NCBI GenBank assembly: GCA_020441605.1
Contig: JAGRLX010000127.1
Coordinates: forward strand, 1-64,000
Reading direction: 5' to 3'
Length of the DNA stretch: 64,000 nucleotides
Origin: Alphaproteobacteria bacterium
GTDB lineage: Bacteria > Pseudomonadota > Alphaproteobacteria > Rhizobiales > Aestuariivirgaceae
Positions 9,473-17,981 of the stretch are shown in pieces (the stretch's first letter is position 1; each line of letters begins with the position of its first letter). The notes below the pieces were generated by a model that saw nothing but the letters and a program-made list of their open reading frames with translations, made no database searches and was not told the origin of the DNA. Made by a program: the position numbers and the translations under genes.

Positions 9473-10611
9473 TGCAATGCCAGCACTCGGCTTGCCAACA
9501 TGACGAGATCGTCGTCAGTGGGCGTGCGGACCGTCGCTTCCCGCATCGGGGTGTTGGAGGGCGCGGCCATGCGCTCCGCCAGACGAACTGGATCATCCAG
9601 GTCCAGCCCATCGCCATCGAATGACATTTTTATGCCAGTGACCCGAACAAGCCGCTCGTATCCGGCGGCGGCGGTCTCTGCCTGCATCGCCCGCGCAACC
9701 CGACCAAATGCAAGCGGAATGCCCTCCGCCACCCAACCGATCGTCGCCAACATGGCGAGCCCCGTCGCCCGGCCGTGCGGGATGGGAGCCAGATCGGCAA
9801 TGGCATGCGAGATATTGTGGGCGAGCGCTGTGCCGGCATTGTCGATCCCGATGCCGCCATAGCAGGACCCCAGCAACATGGCCCCGCGGGCTTTGAGGTC
9901 TCCCGGATCCTTGACGGCCCGCTCGAGGTTGCGGGAAATCAGCCGGATTGCCTCGAGACAGTAAAGATCGTTTCCGTCGGTGCGATTCTTGTTGGTGCAA
10001 GCCTCGATCGCATGGACGAGAGCGTCCAGCCCAGTCGCCGCGGTGATGTGCGGCGGAACCGCAACTGTCAGTTCCGGGTCAAGAATGGCAACATCGGGCT
10101 TCAATTCTGCGCCCCAGGCCCAAACCTTGGCCTTGTCGGCGTTGGCGAAGACGGATACGCGGGTCACCTCGGATCCGGTTCCAGCGGTGGTCGGAACGGC
10201 AATGATCGGCAGCCGGGCTGCGGGCAACGCTGTTGCACAAAGTGCATAGGCCGCGGCATTCTCTCCCGAGACCGCACAACTTGCGACGAGCTTGGCGATG
10301 TCGAGGGCCGATCCGCCGCCCATTCCTATGACGGCTGCGGACTCCGCCTCCCGGGCAATGGATGCCGCAGCATCAATGTCGGCCTGGCGGGGTTCGCCGC
10401 GCAACCCGTCGAAGACCACGGCCTCGATGCCAACTGATCCGAGGATGTCGATAGCGCGACCCGTGATTCCGAGACCTGCGAGCACCGGATCGGTGATGAG
10501 GAGCACGTTGCTCCGCCGACCAGCCAGGGCTTCAGCCTTGGCCGCCAAGTCCGCAATGCGTCCGGCGCCGAACACGATTTCCGGTATCGCGCTGAGGGTG
10601 AAATTCTGCAT
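9469..10611 (-). CDS. Iron-containing alcohol dehydrogenase (DddB-like)
   Basis: This 380-residue group III dehydrogenase starts at MQNFTLSAIPEIVFGAG, preceded by a GGAAA ribosome site; the frame is open to a TTG 14 codons earlier, which lacks one. The NAD-binding region contains GMGGGSALDIAKL. Iron ligands are the Asp and His of GLDALVHAIEA and the two His of AHNISHAIADLAPIPHG, at the spacing seen in FucO. It oxidises or reduces a small alcohol/aldehyde in the cytoplasm. It is the first gene of the operon with the two cupins and the hydrolase, coupled to the cupins by ATGA overlaps. In DMSP cleavage pathways an enzyme of this family (DddB) oxidises 3-hydroxypropionate, so the context fits but is not proof. 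Confidence 0.9.
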   Translation of the reverse strand: MQNFTLSAIPEIVFGAGRIADLAAKAEALAGRRSNVLLITDPVLAGLGITGRAIDILGSVGIEAVVFDGLRGEPRQADIDAAASIAREAESAAVIGMGGGSALDIAKLVASCAVSGENAAAYALCATALPAARLPIIAVPTTAGTGSEVTRVSVFANADKAKVWAWGAELKPDVAILDPELTVAVPPHITAATGLDALVHAIEACTNKNRTDGNDLYCLEAIRLISRNLERAVKDPGDLKARGAMLLGSCYGGIGIDNAGTALAHNISHAIADLAPIPHGRATGLAMLATIGWVAEGIPLAFGRVARAMQAETAAAGYERLVRVTGIKMSFDGDGLDLDDPVRLAERMAAPSNTPMREATVRTPTDDDLVMLASRVLALQ

Positions 10612-10732
10612 GGATGTTTTCCAGATCGAGGGCGCATCTCGATAGGTCTCCAACCAGGCATGGTCAAGGGTCAGCGAATTTCACCTCCCCGGTCGGCATC
10701 CACAGCATACGGCTGATGCCAGCCGCCTCCTG

Positions 10733-11449
10733 CTAGGAAATCCCCGGCCCGGTGATTTCACGCATCAGCTTCTGGAAAATCGCCCTGGCAAAATCCTCGT
10801 AGTTCTGAGCAGGCATGACGAAATGTCCCTGGCCACCGACGACATTGGCTTCGAAATACTTGTCCAGCGTCGGCCATTCGTTGAGAATTGTAAGCGCATT
10901 GATGGTTATGCCATTTGCCACGATCTGATCGCGCATGGCGTAAACCGGCGGCCCGATGTTGTTGCGGCCATCGGAAGACACATCGATGACCCTGCGCTCC
11001 GCGGACGGCGCTGCCGCAAAAAGGCCAGACGAAACCAGCAACGCTGCCGATATTCCGGTACCACCCTGCGCAAGCTCGCGCTGAGCCGTCGCAAGGATCA
11101 TTCCAACCTCGTCGGCATCGGCATCGCCGGCGATGATCGTCCAGGGCATGATGACCTGCTGATGATTGTCATCGGACCAATGGATCGCCGCGACAGCGAT
11201 GCGCTGGCGGGTGCCACTTCGGATCGCCTGTTTGACTTCTCGCCTCGTGAATGCCCGTCCAAGGCCTTCCATCTGCAGGCGGAACTCGCGAGCATCGACA
11301 CTGAAGGAGCAGTCGATCGCCAGGACCAGGGCAAGATCGACCTCATAATCTTCGCCCTGCCCCGCAGGTGGCCGGACCGACAGCGCCACCAGAGCGAAGA
11401 GCGCGGCGATGCCGCGGGCAAGCCAGGCGCGTCTCCCGTGCTTGCCCAT
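10733..11449 (-). CDS. DUF1194 (VWA-like) exported protein
   Basis: This 238-residue protein starts at MGKHGRRAWLARG with an excellent GGAAGGGAGG ribosome site; the longer open frame is just shadow. A signal peptide (about residues 1-32, basic start then AALFALVALSV) precedes the domain. The VWA-like core begins with LALVLAIDCSFSVDAREF, a degenerate MIDAS (DxSxS) motif, and ends with NYEDFARAIFQKLMREI. Proteins of this kind are common in Rhizobiales, are predicted periplasmic and have no known function. It follows the ABC ATPase by 19 bp on the same strand and may be cotranscribed with it. I would not assign a role beyond possible protein-protein or metal-dependent binding. Confidence 0.8.
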   Translation of the reverse strand: MGKHGRRAWLARGIAALFALVALSVRPPAGQGEDYEVDLALVLAIDCSFSVDAREFRLQMEGLGRAFTRREVKQAIRSGTRQRIAVAAIHWSDDNHQQVIMPWTIIAGDADADEVGMILATAQRELAQGGTGISAALLVSSGLFAAAPSAERRVIDVSSDGRNNIGPPVYAMRDQIVANGITINALTILNEWPTLDKYFEANVVGGQGHFVMPAQNYEDFARAIFQKLMREITGPGIS

Positions 11450-11468
11450 GGCTGGCGGCCTCCCTTCC

Positions 11469-12581
11469 CTACATCTGCGGGTGATCGAGTGCGCGGCAGT
11501 CCTCGACCTTCCACCCGACCTTGACTTCGCGACCTTCCTCGACTTCGCTGCTGCCGCCCTTGTTTGGCACCTTGACGATGAAATCGTCGTGTCCTGCAAC
11601 TTCGAGCCGCGCCCGGATATGGTCGCCCAGATAGATCAGCTCGGCAATCCGCCCGTCGAGAACGACGTCGGTCGATGCCGCGCTGGGATTGATCTCGACC
11701 CGCTCCGGCCGGATCGAAAGCAAAGTTCTGTCGCCCTTGCTGCTGGCGTTGATGGCCAGCGCCTTGACCACCTGGCCCGACTCGAGCTTCACGATGGCGA
11801 CCTGGTTCTTGCCGATCTCTGCCACGGTCCCCTTCAGCTTGTTGTTCTCGCCGATGAATTGCGCAACAAAGGAATTGACCGGGCGTTCGTAAAGCTCATC
11901 CGGCGTAGACAATTGCTGCACCACGCCATCGTTGAACACCGCGATGCGGTTCGACATCGTGAGTGCTTCCGACTGGTCGTGTGTGACATAGACGATCGTC
12001 ACGCCAAGGCGCTCATGAATATGCTTGATCTCATATTGCATCTGCTCGCGCAGTTGCTTGTCGAGGGCGCCGAGCGGCTCGTCCATGAGCACAAGGTCAG
12101 GTTCGAAGACCAGTGCGCGGGCCACGGCGATGCGCTGCTGCTGTCCGCCCGACAACTGGCCCGGGCGCCGGTTACCCATCTGCGGCAACTCGACCATCTT
12201 CAGGATCTTGGCCACCCGATCCTCGATCTCGGCCTTGCCCATGTTGCGCACCTGCAGGGGGAAGGCGAGATTTTCATTGATCGTCATATGCGGGAAGAGC
12301 GCATAGTTCTGGAACACCATGCCGATGCCACGCTTGTGGGGCGGCACATTGTTGATCGGCTGTTCCTTAACGTAGATTTCGCCATGGGTCGCCGGCTCAA
12401 ATCCCGCGAGCATCATCAACGTGGTGGTCTTGCCGGAGCCCGACGGCCCCAGCATGGTGAGGAACTCGCCCTTGGCGATGTCGAGATTGAGGTTCTTGAC
12501 GACGAGCGTTTCGCCATCATAGCTCTTCTGCACATTGACGAAGCGCACCATCGCATCGCCGGACGCAACTTCCCTGGACAT
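11469..12581 (-). CDS. Polyamine/opine-type ABC transporter ATPase, orphan
   Basis: This 370-residue PotA-like subunit has Walker [11 protein letters not shown]-loop [10 protein letters not shown], signature LSGGQQQR, Walker B LVLMDEP and switch His in YVTHDQ, followed by a C-terminal TOBE region (about residues 290-365). It would energise import of a charged small molecule at the inner membrane. No permease or binding protein lies next to it. It is 150 bp downstream of creatinase on the same strand and 19 bp before DUF1194. It may therefore serve a creatine-related importer encoded elsewhere, or be shared among systems. The lack of partner genes is its notable feature. Confidence 0.9.
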   Translation of the reverse strand: MSREVASGDAMVRFVNVQKSYDGETLVVKNLNLDIAKGEFLTMLGPSGSGKTTTLMMLAGFEPATHGEIYVKEQPINNVPPHKRGIGMVFQNYALFPHMTINENLAFPLQVRNMGKAEIEDRVAKILKMVELPQMGNRRPGQLSGGQQQRIAVARALVFEPDLVLMDEPLGALDKQLREQMQYEIKHIHERLGVTIVYVTHDQSEALTMSNRIAVFNDGVVQQLSTPDELYERPVNSFVAQFIGENNKLKGTVAEIGKNQVAIVKLESGQVVKALAINASSKGDRTLLSIRPERVEINPSAASTDVVLDGRIAELIYLGDHIRARLEVAGHDDFIVKVPNKGGSSEVEEGREVKVGWKVEDCRALDHPQM

Positions 12582-12731
12582 TCCCCTGTTTTCCTCGCCC
12601 TTGACGGTTTCTTGATTGCTGCGCGGATCATAAGCCGGCCAGCAGGGTATTTGAAGTCTTTTGAAGAAAGGCGACCGATTTTGTGCCCAGGAAGAGCACG
12701 GGCCCCAAGGGGCACATCCGCTGATCCGCCG

Positions 12732-14009
12732 CTATTTCTTGCGGGCTTTCCCTCCGGCCTTGCGCGCTGACGCTTTCCGGCCAGCGTTCCGATGCTGAAC
12801 GATGAGATGTTCAGGGCCATACGGGAAGCCGGTGATATTCTTGTTTCCCCTTTCGGTGATCACCAGGATGTCGTGCTCACGGTAGCCACCAGCGCCCTTC
12901 TGTCCCTCGGGGATCATGATCATCGGCTCCATCGACACGACCATTCCCGGCTCAAGAACCGTCTCGCAATCCTCGCGAAGTTCCAGACCGCCCTCGCGAC
13001 CATAGTAGTGGCACAGCACACCGAACGAGTGGCCGTAGCCGAAGGTGCGGTATTTCAGGAGGTCGTGGCGCGCGTAGATCTCGTTCAGCGCCTTGGCGAT
13101 GTCGGAGCACCTCGAGCCCGGCACGAGGAGTTTCTTGCCCTCGTCATGGACGAGGCAATTTATCTCCCACATGCGGATATGTTCCCTTGAAGCCGTCTCA
13201 GCAAATAACGTGCGCTCAAGGGCAACATAATAGCCAGCCACCATTGGAAAACAGTTGAGGCTGAGGATGTCGCCGCGCCGGATCTTGCGGCTGGTGACCG
13301 GATTGTGCGCACCATCGGTATTGACGCCAGACTGGAACCAAGTCCAAGTGTCCATCAATTCGGCATGCGGCCAGATCTTGGCGATCTCCCGCACCATCGC
13401 TTGCGTGGAATGCAGGGCAACCTCGTGTTCGGGCACGCCGACGGCCGCGGCCTCCACCACGGCAGCCCCGCCGATATCCGCGATCCTGGCCATCTTGGTA
13501 ATGTGCCGGATTTCCTCGGCAGACTTGATCATGCGCAGGCGCATCGAGGGGGCCGCCACGTCGACCAATTCGACGCCCGGAAAGGCGTCCTGGAGTTGCT
13601 TGCGGAAGTCGAGATTGATATGATCGAACTCGATGCCAATCCGCTTGGCGCCTTTCGTCAGGGACTTCACGGCCAGGAAGTAATTGTCCTTCGACCAGTC
13701 GGTGTAGGTAACATTGTCGCCGAAAGTCCGCCGGGCGGGCTGGCCGCCATCGATGGCGGCCGAAACAGAGGTTGCCTGCTTCTGTGTAATGACCAGTCCG
13801 TACTTCCGCCCGAAGTAACAGTAGAGGAAATCCGACAGGTAACAAATGTTGTGGTAGCTGGTGAACAGGCAGGCATCGACATTGCTTCTCGCCATCCACC
13901 CTCTGATCGCATCCTGGCGGCGCTGCATCTCGGCAGCCGAGAAGGTCGGCTTGGGGCGCCTGCCATTGTTGCGATAGTCGACCAAGCAGGGGCGTTCGGC
14001 GACGGACAT
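12732..14009 (-). CDS. Creatinase (creatine amidinohydrolase), M24 fold
   Basis: This 425-residue protein is close to the Pseudomonas putida enzyme over its whole length. Shared stretches include LFTSYHNICYLSDFLYC, MDTWTWFQSGVNTDGAHNP, YRTFGYGHSFG and PGMVVSMEPMIM. The catalytic His is His235 in DGAHNPV (His232 in the Pseudomonas enzyme). It hydrolyses creatine to sarcosine and urea in the cytoplasm without metal, although its fold is that of methionine aminopeptidase. A short Lys/Arg/Ala-rich tail (RKASARKAGGKARKK) beyond the usual end is unusual. A divergent LysR gene starts 94 bp away and probably regulates it. No sarcosine oxidase or urease genes are adjacent; an FAD amine oxidase lies about 40 kb downstream. 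Confidence 0.93.
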   Translation of the reverse strand: MSVAERPCLVDYRNNGRRPKPTFSAAEMQRRQDAIRGWMARSNVDACLFTSYHNICYLSDFLYCYFGRKYGLVITQKQATSVSAAIDGGQPARRTFGDNVTYTDWSKDNYFLAVKSLTKGAKRIGIEFDHINLDFRKQLQDAFPGVELVDVAAPSMRLRMIKSAEEIRHITKMARIADIGGAAVVEAAAVGVPEHEVALHSTQAMVREIAKIWPHAELMDTWTWFQSGVNTDGAHNPVTSRKIRRGDILSLNCFPMVAGYYVALERTLFAETASREHIRMWEINCLVHDEGKKLLVPGSRCSDIAKALNEIYARHDLLKYRTFGYGHSFGVLCHYYGREGGLELREDCETVLEPGMVVSMEPMIMIPEGQKGAGGYREHDILVITERGNKNITGFPYGPEHLIVQHRNAGRKASARKAGGKARKK

Positions 14010-14042
14010 GGATCAGTTCTCCTGGCTCGTGATGGCGCGTTT

Positions 14043-14054
14043 GTTCCGCGGAAC
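14043..14054. promoter_or_regulatory. Candidate LysR operator between creatinase and its regulator
   Basis: GTTCCGCGGAAC is a perfect 12-bp palindrome in the 94-bp divergent region, with a further GTTCC half-site at 14074-14078. Its placement suits a LysR-type operator controlling both creatinase and the regulator. Binding is inferred from position and symmetry only. Confidence 0.45.
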
Positions 14055-14103
14055 GGGGCTTGTGTCAAAAGACGTTCCCTCACATAATGCATGAGTAAAG
14101 TTC

Positions 14104-15012
14104 ATGGAGAGAGCCGTGCCCAAGTTGCCGCCTCTGAACGCCCTGAAATGCCTGGAAGCCGCCGCCCGGTCGCAGAGCTTCTCCAAGGCAGCAGACGAGC
14201 TTCATGTCACCCAATCAGCAGTCAGTCATCAGATCCGCCAACTCGAAGATTGGTTTGGTCTGTCTCTCTTCGATCGGAAGGGGCGCCAGACGGTGCCTAC
14301 GGCGAAGGGCGAAGAGCTGGCGAGGGCCCTTGCCGAGGCCTTCGACATCATGGCTGTGGCCTGCAAGCGGGTGGCCCAAAGCGATGCTGGGCAGGCCATC
14401 ACCATCGCGGCATTGCCATCAATTGCGACAATCTGGCTCATACCAAGGCTGTCGCGTTTCTTTGCCGAACACCCTCAGGTGGCGGTCAAGGTGGTCTATG
14501 CCTTCCATGACCAGCGGCTCGATTTCGAGGACATTGATATCGCTATCCTGTGGGGAACTGGCGACTGGGAGGGTTGCCAGGCGAGCCGCTTGCTGGAAGG
14601 CAGCACGGTGGCGGTGTGCAACGCCGGCTTCCTGGACAAGGAAGGGCCGTTCGATTCGCCACAGGCCTTGCTCGGAAAACCGCTCCTGCATGATACCAAC
14701 CGGCTCGGCTGGCAAAGCTGGATGCGCAGTTCCGGCCTCAAGAACGCTGGTCCGGCCCGCGGTCCGATCTTCCAGGACTTCAACCTGCTGCGGGCGGCAG
14801 CCCTGGCGGGACAGGGTGTGGCGCTTTGTCCCCGGTCGCTGATCGTCGACGACCTCGCCAGCGGCCGGCTGATCCAGATATTCGATACGACGGTCATGAA
14901 GGATCGCGCCTATTACATGGTGGAGCCGGCCGAGACACAGCATCGCCATAGTGCGGCGCTGGCAACGGTCAAGGCCTGGCTGATCGCCGAGGCCACGAAC
15001 GCCGCCACTTGA
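14104..15012 (+). CDS. LysR-family transcriptional regulator (GcvA-like)
   Basis: This 302-residue activator/repressor has an N-terminal winged HTH (residues 8-66: [20 protein letters not shown] then [15 protein letters not shown]) and a periplasmic-binding-like effector domain (about 95-295). It resembles the GcvA branch. Homologues usually begin near PKLPPLNAL, so the true start may be the GTG at 14116, which has GGAGAGAG immediately upstream; the ATG at 14104 has no good ribosome site. It is divergent from creatinase and is the obvious candidate regulator of creatine use, possibly sensing creatine or sarcosine. It ends 31 bp before moaA, which is probably separately controlled. Confidence 0.9.
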   Translation: MERAVPKLPPLNALKCLEAAARSQSFSKAADELHVTQSAVSHQIRQLEDWFGLSLFDRKGRQTVPTAKGEELARALAEAFDIMAVACKRVAQSDAGQAITIAALPSIATIWLIPRLSRFFAEHPQVAVKVVYAFHDQRLDFEDIDIAILWGTGDWEGCQASRLLEGSTVAVCNAGFLDKEGPFDSPQALLGKPLLHDTNRLGWQSWMRSSGLKNAGPARGPIFQDFNLLRAAALAGQGVALCPRSLIVDDLASGRLIQIFDTTVMKDRAYYMVEPAETQHRHSAALATVKAWLIAEATNAAT

Positions 15013-15017
15013 CCAGA

Positions 15018-15043
15018 GCGATATATACGGCCAGATATATCGC
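15018..15043. promoter_or_regulatory. ModE-box-like palindrome directly before moaA
   Basis: GCGATATAT and ATATATCGC form a perfect 9-bp inverted repeat separated by 8 bp, ending at the base before the moaA ATG. It resembles the molybdate-responsive ModE box (CGNTATAT-spacer-ATATNNCG). It also occupies the place where the ribosome site should be; no GGAG-like element is present. It could act as a DNA operator or as an RNA hairpin masking the start. Confidence 0.5.
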
Positions 15044-16048
15044 ATGAACCAGTCTTCGATGATGGATCCTTTCGGACGGCGGGTCAGCTACCTGCGCGTG
15101 TCGGTCACCGACCGTTGTGACTTTAGATGCGTCTATTGCATGGCGGAGAACATGACGTTCCTGCCGAAGCGCGATCTGCTGTCGCTCGAAGAGCTTGACC
15201 GGTTGTGCTCGATCTTCATCGACAAGGGCGTCCGGAAACTGCGCCTCACTGGCGGTGAGCCACTGGTACGCAAGGGCATCATGACTCTGGTCGAGAGTCT
15301 TGGACGGCATTTGCGGTCGGGCGCCCTGGAGGAACTGACACTCACAACCAATGGATCCCAACTGGCGAAATATGCCGCGGACCTGCAGGCCCATGGGGTC
15401 CGGCGCATCAATGTGTCGATCGATACGCTGGACGACCAGAAGTTCAAGGCCATCACCCGGTGGGGCGATCTATCGAAGGTGATGGAGGGATTGCGCGCCG
15501 CGCAGGCCGCCGGTCTCGCCATCAAGATCAATGCCGTCGCCCTCAAGGGGGTGAACGAATTTGAGATCCCCGATATGATCCGTTGGGCTCATGGCGAGGG
15601 AATGGATTTCACCCTGATTGAGACGATGCCTCTCGGGGATATCGAAGGCGACCGGACCGATCAATATCTGCCATTGTCCCAGGTGAGGGCCAGCCTGCTC
15701 GACCAGTTCACCCTCGAAGACATCCCGTACAAGACCGGCGGACCGGCCCGCTACGTCCAGGTCAAAGAGACGGGCGGGCGCCTCGGCTTCATCACACCGC
15801 TCACGCACAATTTCTGTGAAAGCTGCAATCGGGTGCGCCTCACGTGCACAGGTACGCTGTACATGTGCCTGGGCCAGGAGGACGCGGCTGACCTGCGCGC
15901 GCCGCTGCGGGCATCAGAAGGCGACGAATTGTTGCGTGCGGCCATAGACGAGGCCATATCCCGCAAGCCGAAAGGTCATGACTTCATCATCGATCGCGAT
16001 CACGGCAAGCCGGCCGTCGGACGCCACATGAGTGTCACTGGCGGCTAA
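15044..16048 (+). CDS. moaA: GTP 3',8-cyclase MoaA (molybdenum cofactor biosynthesis)
   Basis: This 334-residue radical SAM enzyme makes 3',8-cyclo-GTP, the first step of molybdopterin synthesis, with MoaC. The N-terminal cluster is Cys25/Cys29/Cys32 in CDFRCVYC. The C-terminal cluster is Cys258, Cys261 and Cys275 in [11 protein letters not shown] and [15 protein letters not shown] is the SAM-binding GGEP motif, and the chain ends in the double glycine VTGG needed for activity. No other moa or mob gene is near. The start ATG directly follows a ModE-like palindrome, and there is no visible Shine-Dalgarno, so expression may be molybdate-controlled. A molybdoenzyme partner is not evident in the window. 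Confidence 0.96.
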   Translation: MNQSSMMDPFGRRVSYLRVSVTDRCDFRCVYCMAENMTFLPKRDLLSLEELDRLCSIFIDKGVRKLRLTGGEPLVRKGIMTLVESLGRHLRSGALEELTLTTNGSQLAKYAADLQAHGVRRINVSIDTLDDQKFKAITRWGDLSKVMEGLRAAQAAGLAIKINAVALKGVNEFEIPDMIRWAHGEGMDFTLIETMPLGDIEGDRTDQYLPLSQVRASLLDQFTLEDIPYKTGGPARYVQVKETGGRLGFITPLTHNFCESCNRVRLTCTGTLYMCLGQEDAADLRAPLRASEGDELLRAAIDEAISRKPKGHDFIIDRDHGKPAVGRHMSVTGG

Positions 16049-16240
16049 AGCGGACGGCAGTTGGTCGTGGTCAACCGATCACCGCTGCACTCGATCGCAT
16101 CTGTCGCGGATTTACGGGTCCGACGATGACAAATGGCGCTTTCGGTTTCCCTCTGACTTGCTCACGCGCCGGTGGCTTGCAGAGCAAGGCTGCGAAAGCA
16201 GCAGTGCTTGGCGGATGCGAACTGCGATACACACCTGACA

Positions 16241-17137
16241 ATGAGCGACATCGCTAATTCATCGATCCTGCGGGCCGGGCTGTTCATGGTTCTGGCCATG
16301 GGGTCATTCGTTACCAATGATACGATGGTGAAGCTGATCGGCCCCAGCCTGCCGGTCGGTGAAATCATCATGATCCGGGGCATCATGGCAACCCTGCTTA
16401 TCGCCATGATCGCCGCATCGCAGGGCGTTCTTGGCAGTGTTCCGCAACTTCGCAGTGGAACTGTGGTGACGCGCGCCATGCTCGATCTTTTCGCCACGAT
16501 CCTGTTCATCACCGCCTTGATGCACATGCAGATCGCCAATCTTACTGCCATCTTGCAGGCGGTGCCACTGGCAGTTGCCTTTCTCTCGGCGACATTTCTC
16601 GGCGAAAAGGTCGGCTGGCGGCGGAGCACAGCCATCATTCTGGGTTTCATCGGGGTGCTGCTGATCGTCAAACCCACCCCGGCCAATTTCAGCGTCTTCG
16701 ATATCGTCGCCCTTGTCATTGTATTCGCCGTCGCGGTGCGCGATATCGTGACACGGCGCATCCCGTCACGCGTTCCCACACTGATCATTGCCCTGGCGAA
16801 TGCCACCTTCGTCACGGCCGGCGGCGCCGTCTTATGTTTCTTTGAGGACTTCACCTGGCCACAGGCTTGGCAACTGGGCCTGCTGGCCCTTGCCTCGATC
16901 TTTCTTGCGTCCGGATACATGTTCATGGTGGCGACATTGCGGGCAGGCGACCTGTCGGCAACCGCGCCCTTCCGCTATTCGATCATGATCTTCGCGATCA
17001 TTTCAGGCATTGCGGTGTTTGGTGAAATGCCCGACACCGTCGCCATGGTGGGCATGGTGCTGATCGTTGCAACGGGTCTCTATGCCGCGCATCGCGAGGC
17101 ACGGCTCAAAAATATCTCCAGAACGCCAGCGCCGTAA
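16241..17137 (+). CDS. EamA/DMT superfamily permease (RhaT-like)
   Basis: This 298-residue inner-membrane protein starts at MSDIANSSILRAGLFMVL; the frame is open 23 codons earlier, but that stretch is not hydrophobic. It has ten helices in two EamA repeats, with MGSFVTNDTMVKLIG in helix 1 and GEIIMIRGIMATLLI in helix 2, and VVIFAVAVRDIVTRRIPSR between the repeats. These proteins usually export metabolites. The last 32 bp overlap the convergent TauE-family gene. It stands 192 bp after moaA and is probably transcribed separately. The substrate is unknown. Confidence 0.86.
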   Translation: MSDIANSSILRAGLFMVLAMGSFVTNDTMVKLIGPSLPVGEIIMIRGIMATLLIAMIAASQGVLGSVPQLRSGTVVTRAMLDLFATILFITALMHMQIANLTAILQAVPLAVAFLSATFLGEKVGWRRSTAIILGFIGVLLIVKPTPANFSVFDIVALVIVFAVAVRDIVTRRIPSRVPTLIIALANATFVTAGGAVLCFFEDFTWPQAWQLGLLALASIFLASGYMFMVATLRAGDLSATAPFRYSIMIFAIISGIAVFGEMPDTVAMVGMVLIVATGLYAAHREARLKNISRTPAP

Positions 17138-17867
17138 GACAAAGCGCCCAGATCGCGATTGCGCTGCGCACCCTGTCAGCCGGAAGCCGCATGGCAACCT
17201 TAGCGGTGAAGTAGCCGCCGACAATCGCCCCGCCCATCATGATGAAGGATGGCACCCAGCGGATCATTCCGGCATTGGCCATGATGGCAATGCCGACAAT
17301 CGTCACGAGCGTTATGGTCACGTTGCGGATTGCGTTGGCCTCGTGAATGGTCATCTTTGAAAAGACAGCGTAGATGGCGAACATCACAATTCCCATCCCA
17401 AGCCCGAAATATCCACCATAAACGAAGACGATGAACTCAAGGATGAAAGACACCCAGGGCCAGCGGCTGCCATCGAAATTGAAATTCCGCTCGAGCCTGT
17501 TCTTGATCCAGGGTCCAAGTATGAATGACGACGTAGCGAACAGAAGCAACCAGGGAATGGCTTTCTGGAAGGCTCCCTGGCCAGTCGATACCAGGATCGT
17601 CGAGCCGATCAGTCCACCGGCCGCGGCCAGAAGAAGCCTGAGACCGAGATGTTGGCGCACCGCCCTGAGCTGGTGGCGATAGACGATGGAACCCACGACA
17701 TTTGCCGGCAGCAGAGCCACAAAATTGGAAGCATTGGCCTCGATCTCGGTCATGCCGGTCGCGACGAGCAACGGGAAAGTCATAAAGCCGGCGCCACCGG
17801 CCATGACATTGATGAAGCCGGCCAGAATGCCACCCGCGAACAGTAAGGCGATGTCGAGGAATTCCAT
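17106..17867 (-). CDS. TauE/SafE (TSUP) family permease
   Basis: This 253-residue protein has seven to eight helices in two repeats with the TSUP hallmarks GFINVMAGGAGFMTFPLL in the first half and YGGYFGLGMGIVMFAIYA in the second. Family members move sulfite, sulfoacetate or other organic anions across the inner membrane. The start ATG at 17867 lies before a divergent region rich in hairpins that is shared with the ICMT-like gene. It overlaps the 3' end of the convergent DMT permease by 32 bp. The direction and substrate are not readable from the sequence. Confidence 0.9.
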   Translation of the reverse strand: MEFLDIALLFAGGILAGFINVMAGGAGFMTFPLLVATGMTEIEANASNFVALLPANVVGSIVYRHQLRAVRQHLGLRLLLAAAGGLIGSTILVSTGQGAFQKAIPWLLLFATSSFILGPWIKNRLERNFNFDGSRWPWVSFILEFIVFVYGGYFGLGMGIVMFAIYAVFSKMTIHEANAIRNVTITLVTIVGIAIMANAGMIRWVPSFIMMGGAIVGGYFTAKVAMRLPADRVRSAIAIWALCLTALAFWRYF

Positions 17868-17879
17868 AGCCGCGCCCCC

Positions 17880-17903
17880 GCGGGTTCCTTACCCGCAGGA
17901 ACC
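17880..17903. promoter_or_regulatory. Two mutually exclusive short hairpins upstream of TSUP gene
   Basis: GCGGGT/ACCCGC (17880-17885 with 17891-17896) and GGTTCC/GGAACC (17883-17888 with 17898-17903) overlap, so only one can form at a time. They lie just ahead of the reverse-strand TSUP gene, within its likely leader. An antiterminator-like role is a speculation from layout. Confidence 0.3.
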
Positions 17904-17916
17904 ACCCGATCACAAT

Positions 17917-17957
17917 GCGCCGGATTGCATGGATGCCCTTCGGGCATATTCCGGCGC
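17917..17957. repeat. 41-bp nested palindrome between divergent genes
   Basis: GCGCCGGA (17917-17924) pairs with TCCGGCGC (17950-17957), and inside it ATGCCC pairs with GGGCAT across a 3-base loop. This looks like a REP-like or extragenic palindromic element. I did not find a second copy in this window. There is no T-run, so it is not a classical terminator. Confidence 0.5.
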
Positions 17958-17981
17958 GCGGTTCCGTGCTAGAAGCGGGCC

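Noticed and set aside
12582..12731. TGTGCCC/GGGCACA inverted repeat in the creatinase-ATPase gap as a terminator
   Set aside because: The arms are short, the loop is long (about 21 bases) and no T-run follows.
12732..14009. Prolidase/Xaa-Pro dipeptidase or DddP for the M24 gene
   Set aside because: Motifs across the whole length match creatinase, including the catalytic His, so the creatinase call is preferred over other M24 enzymes.
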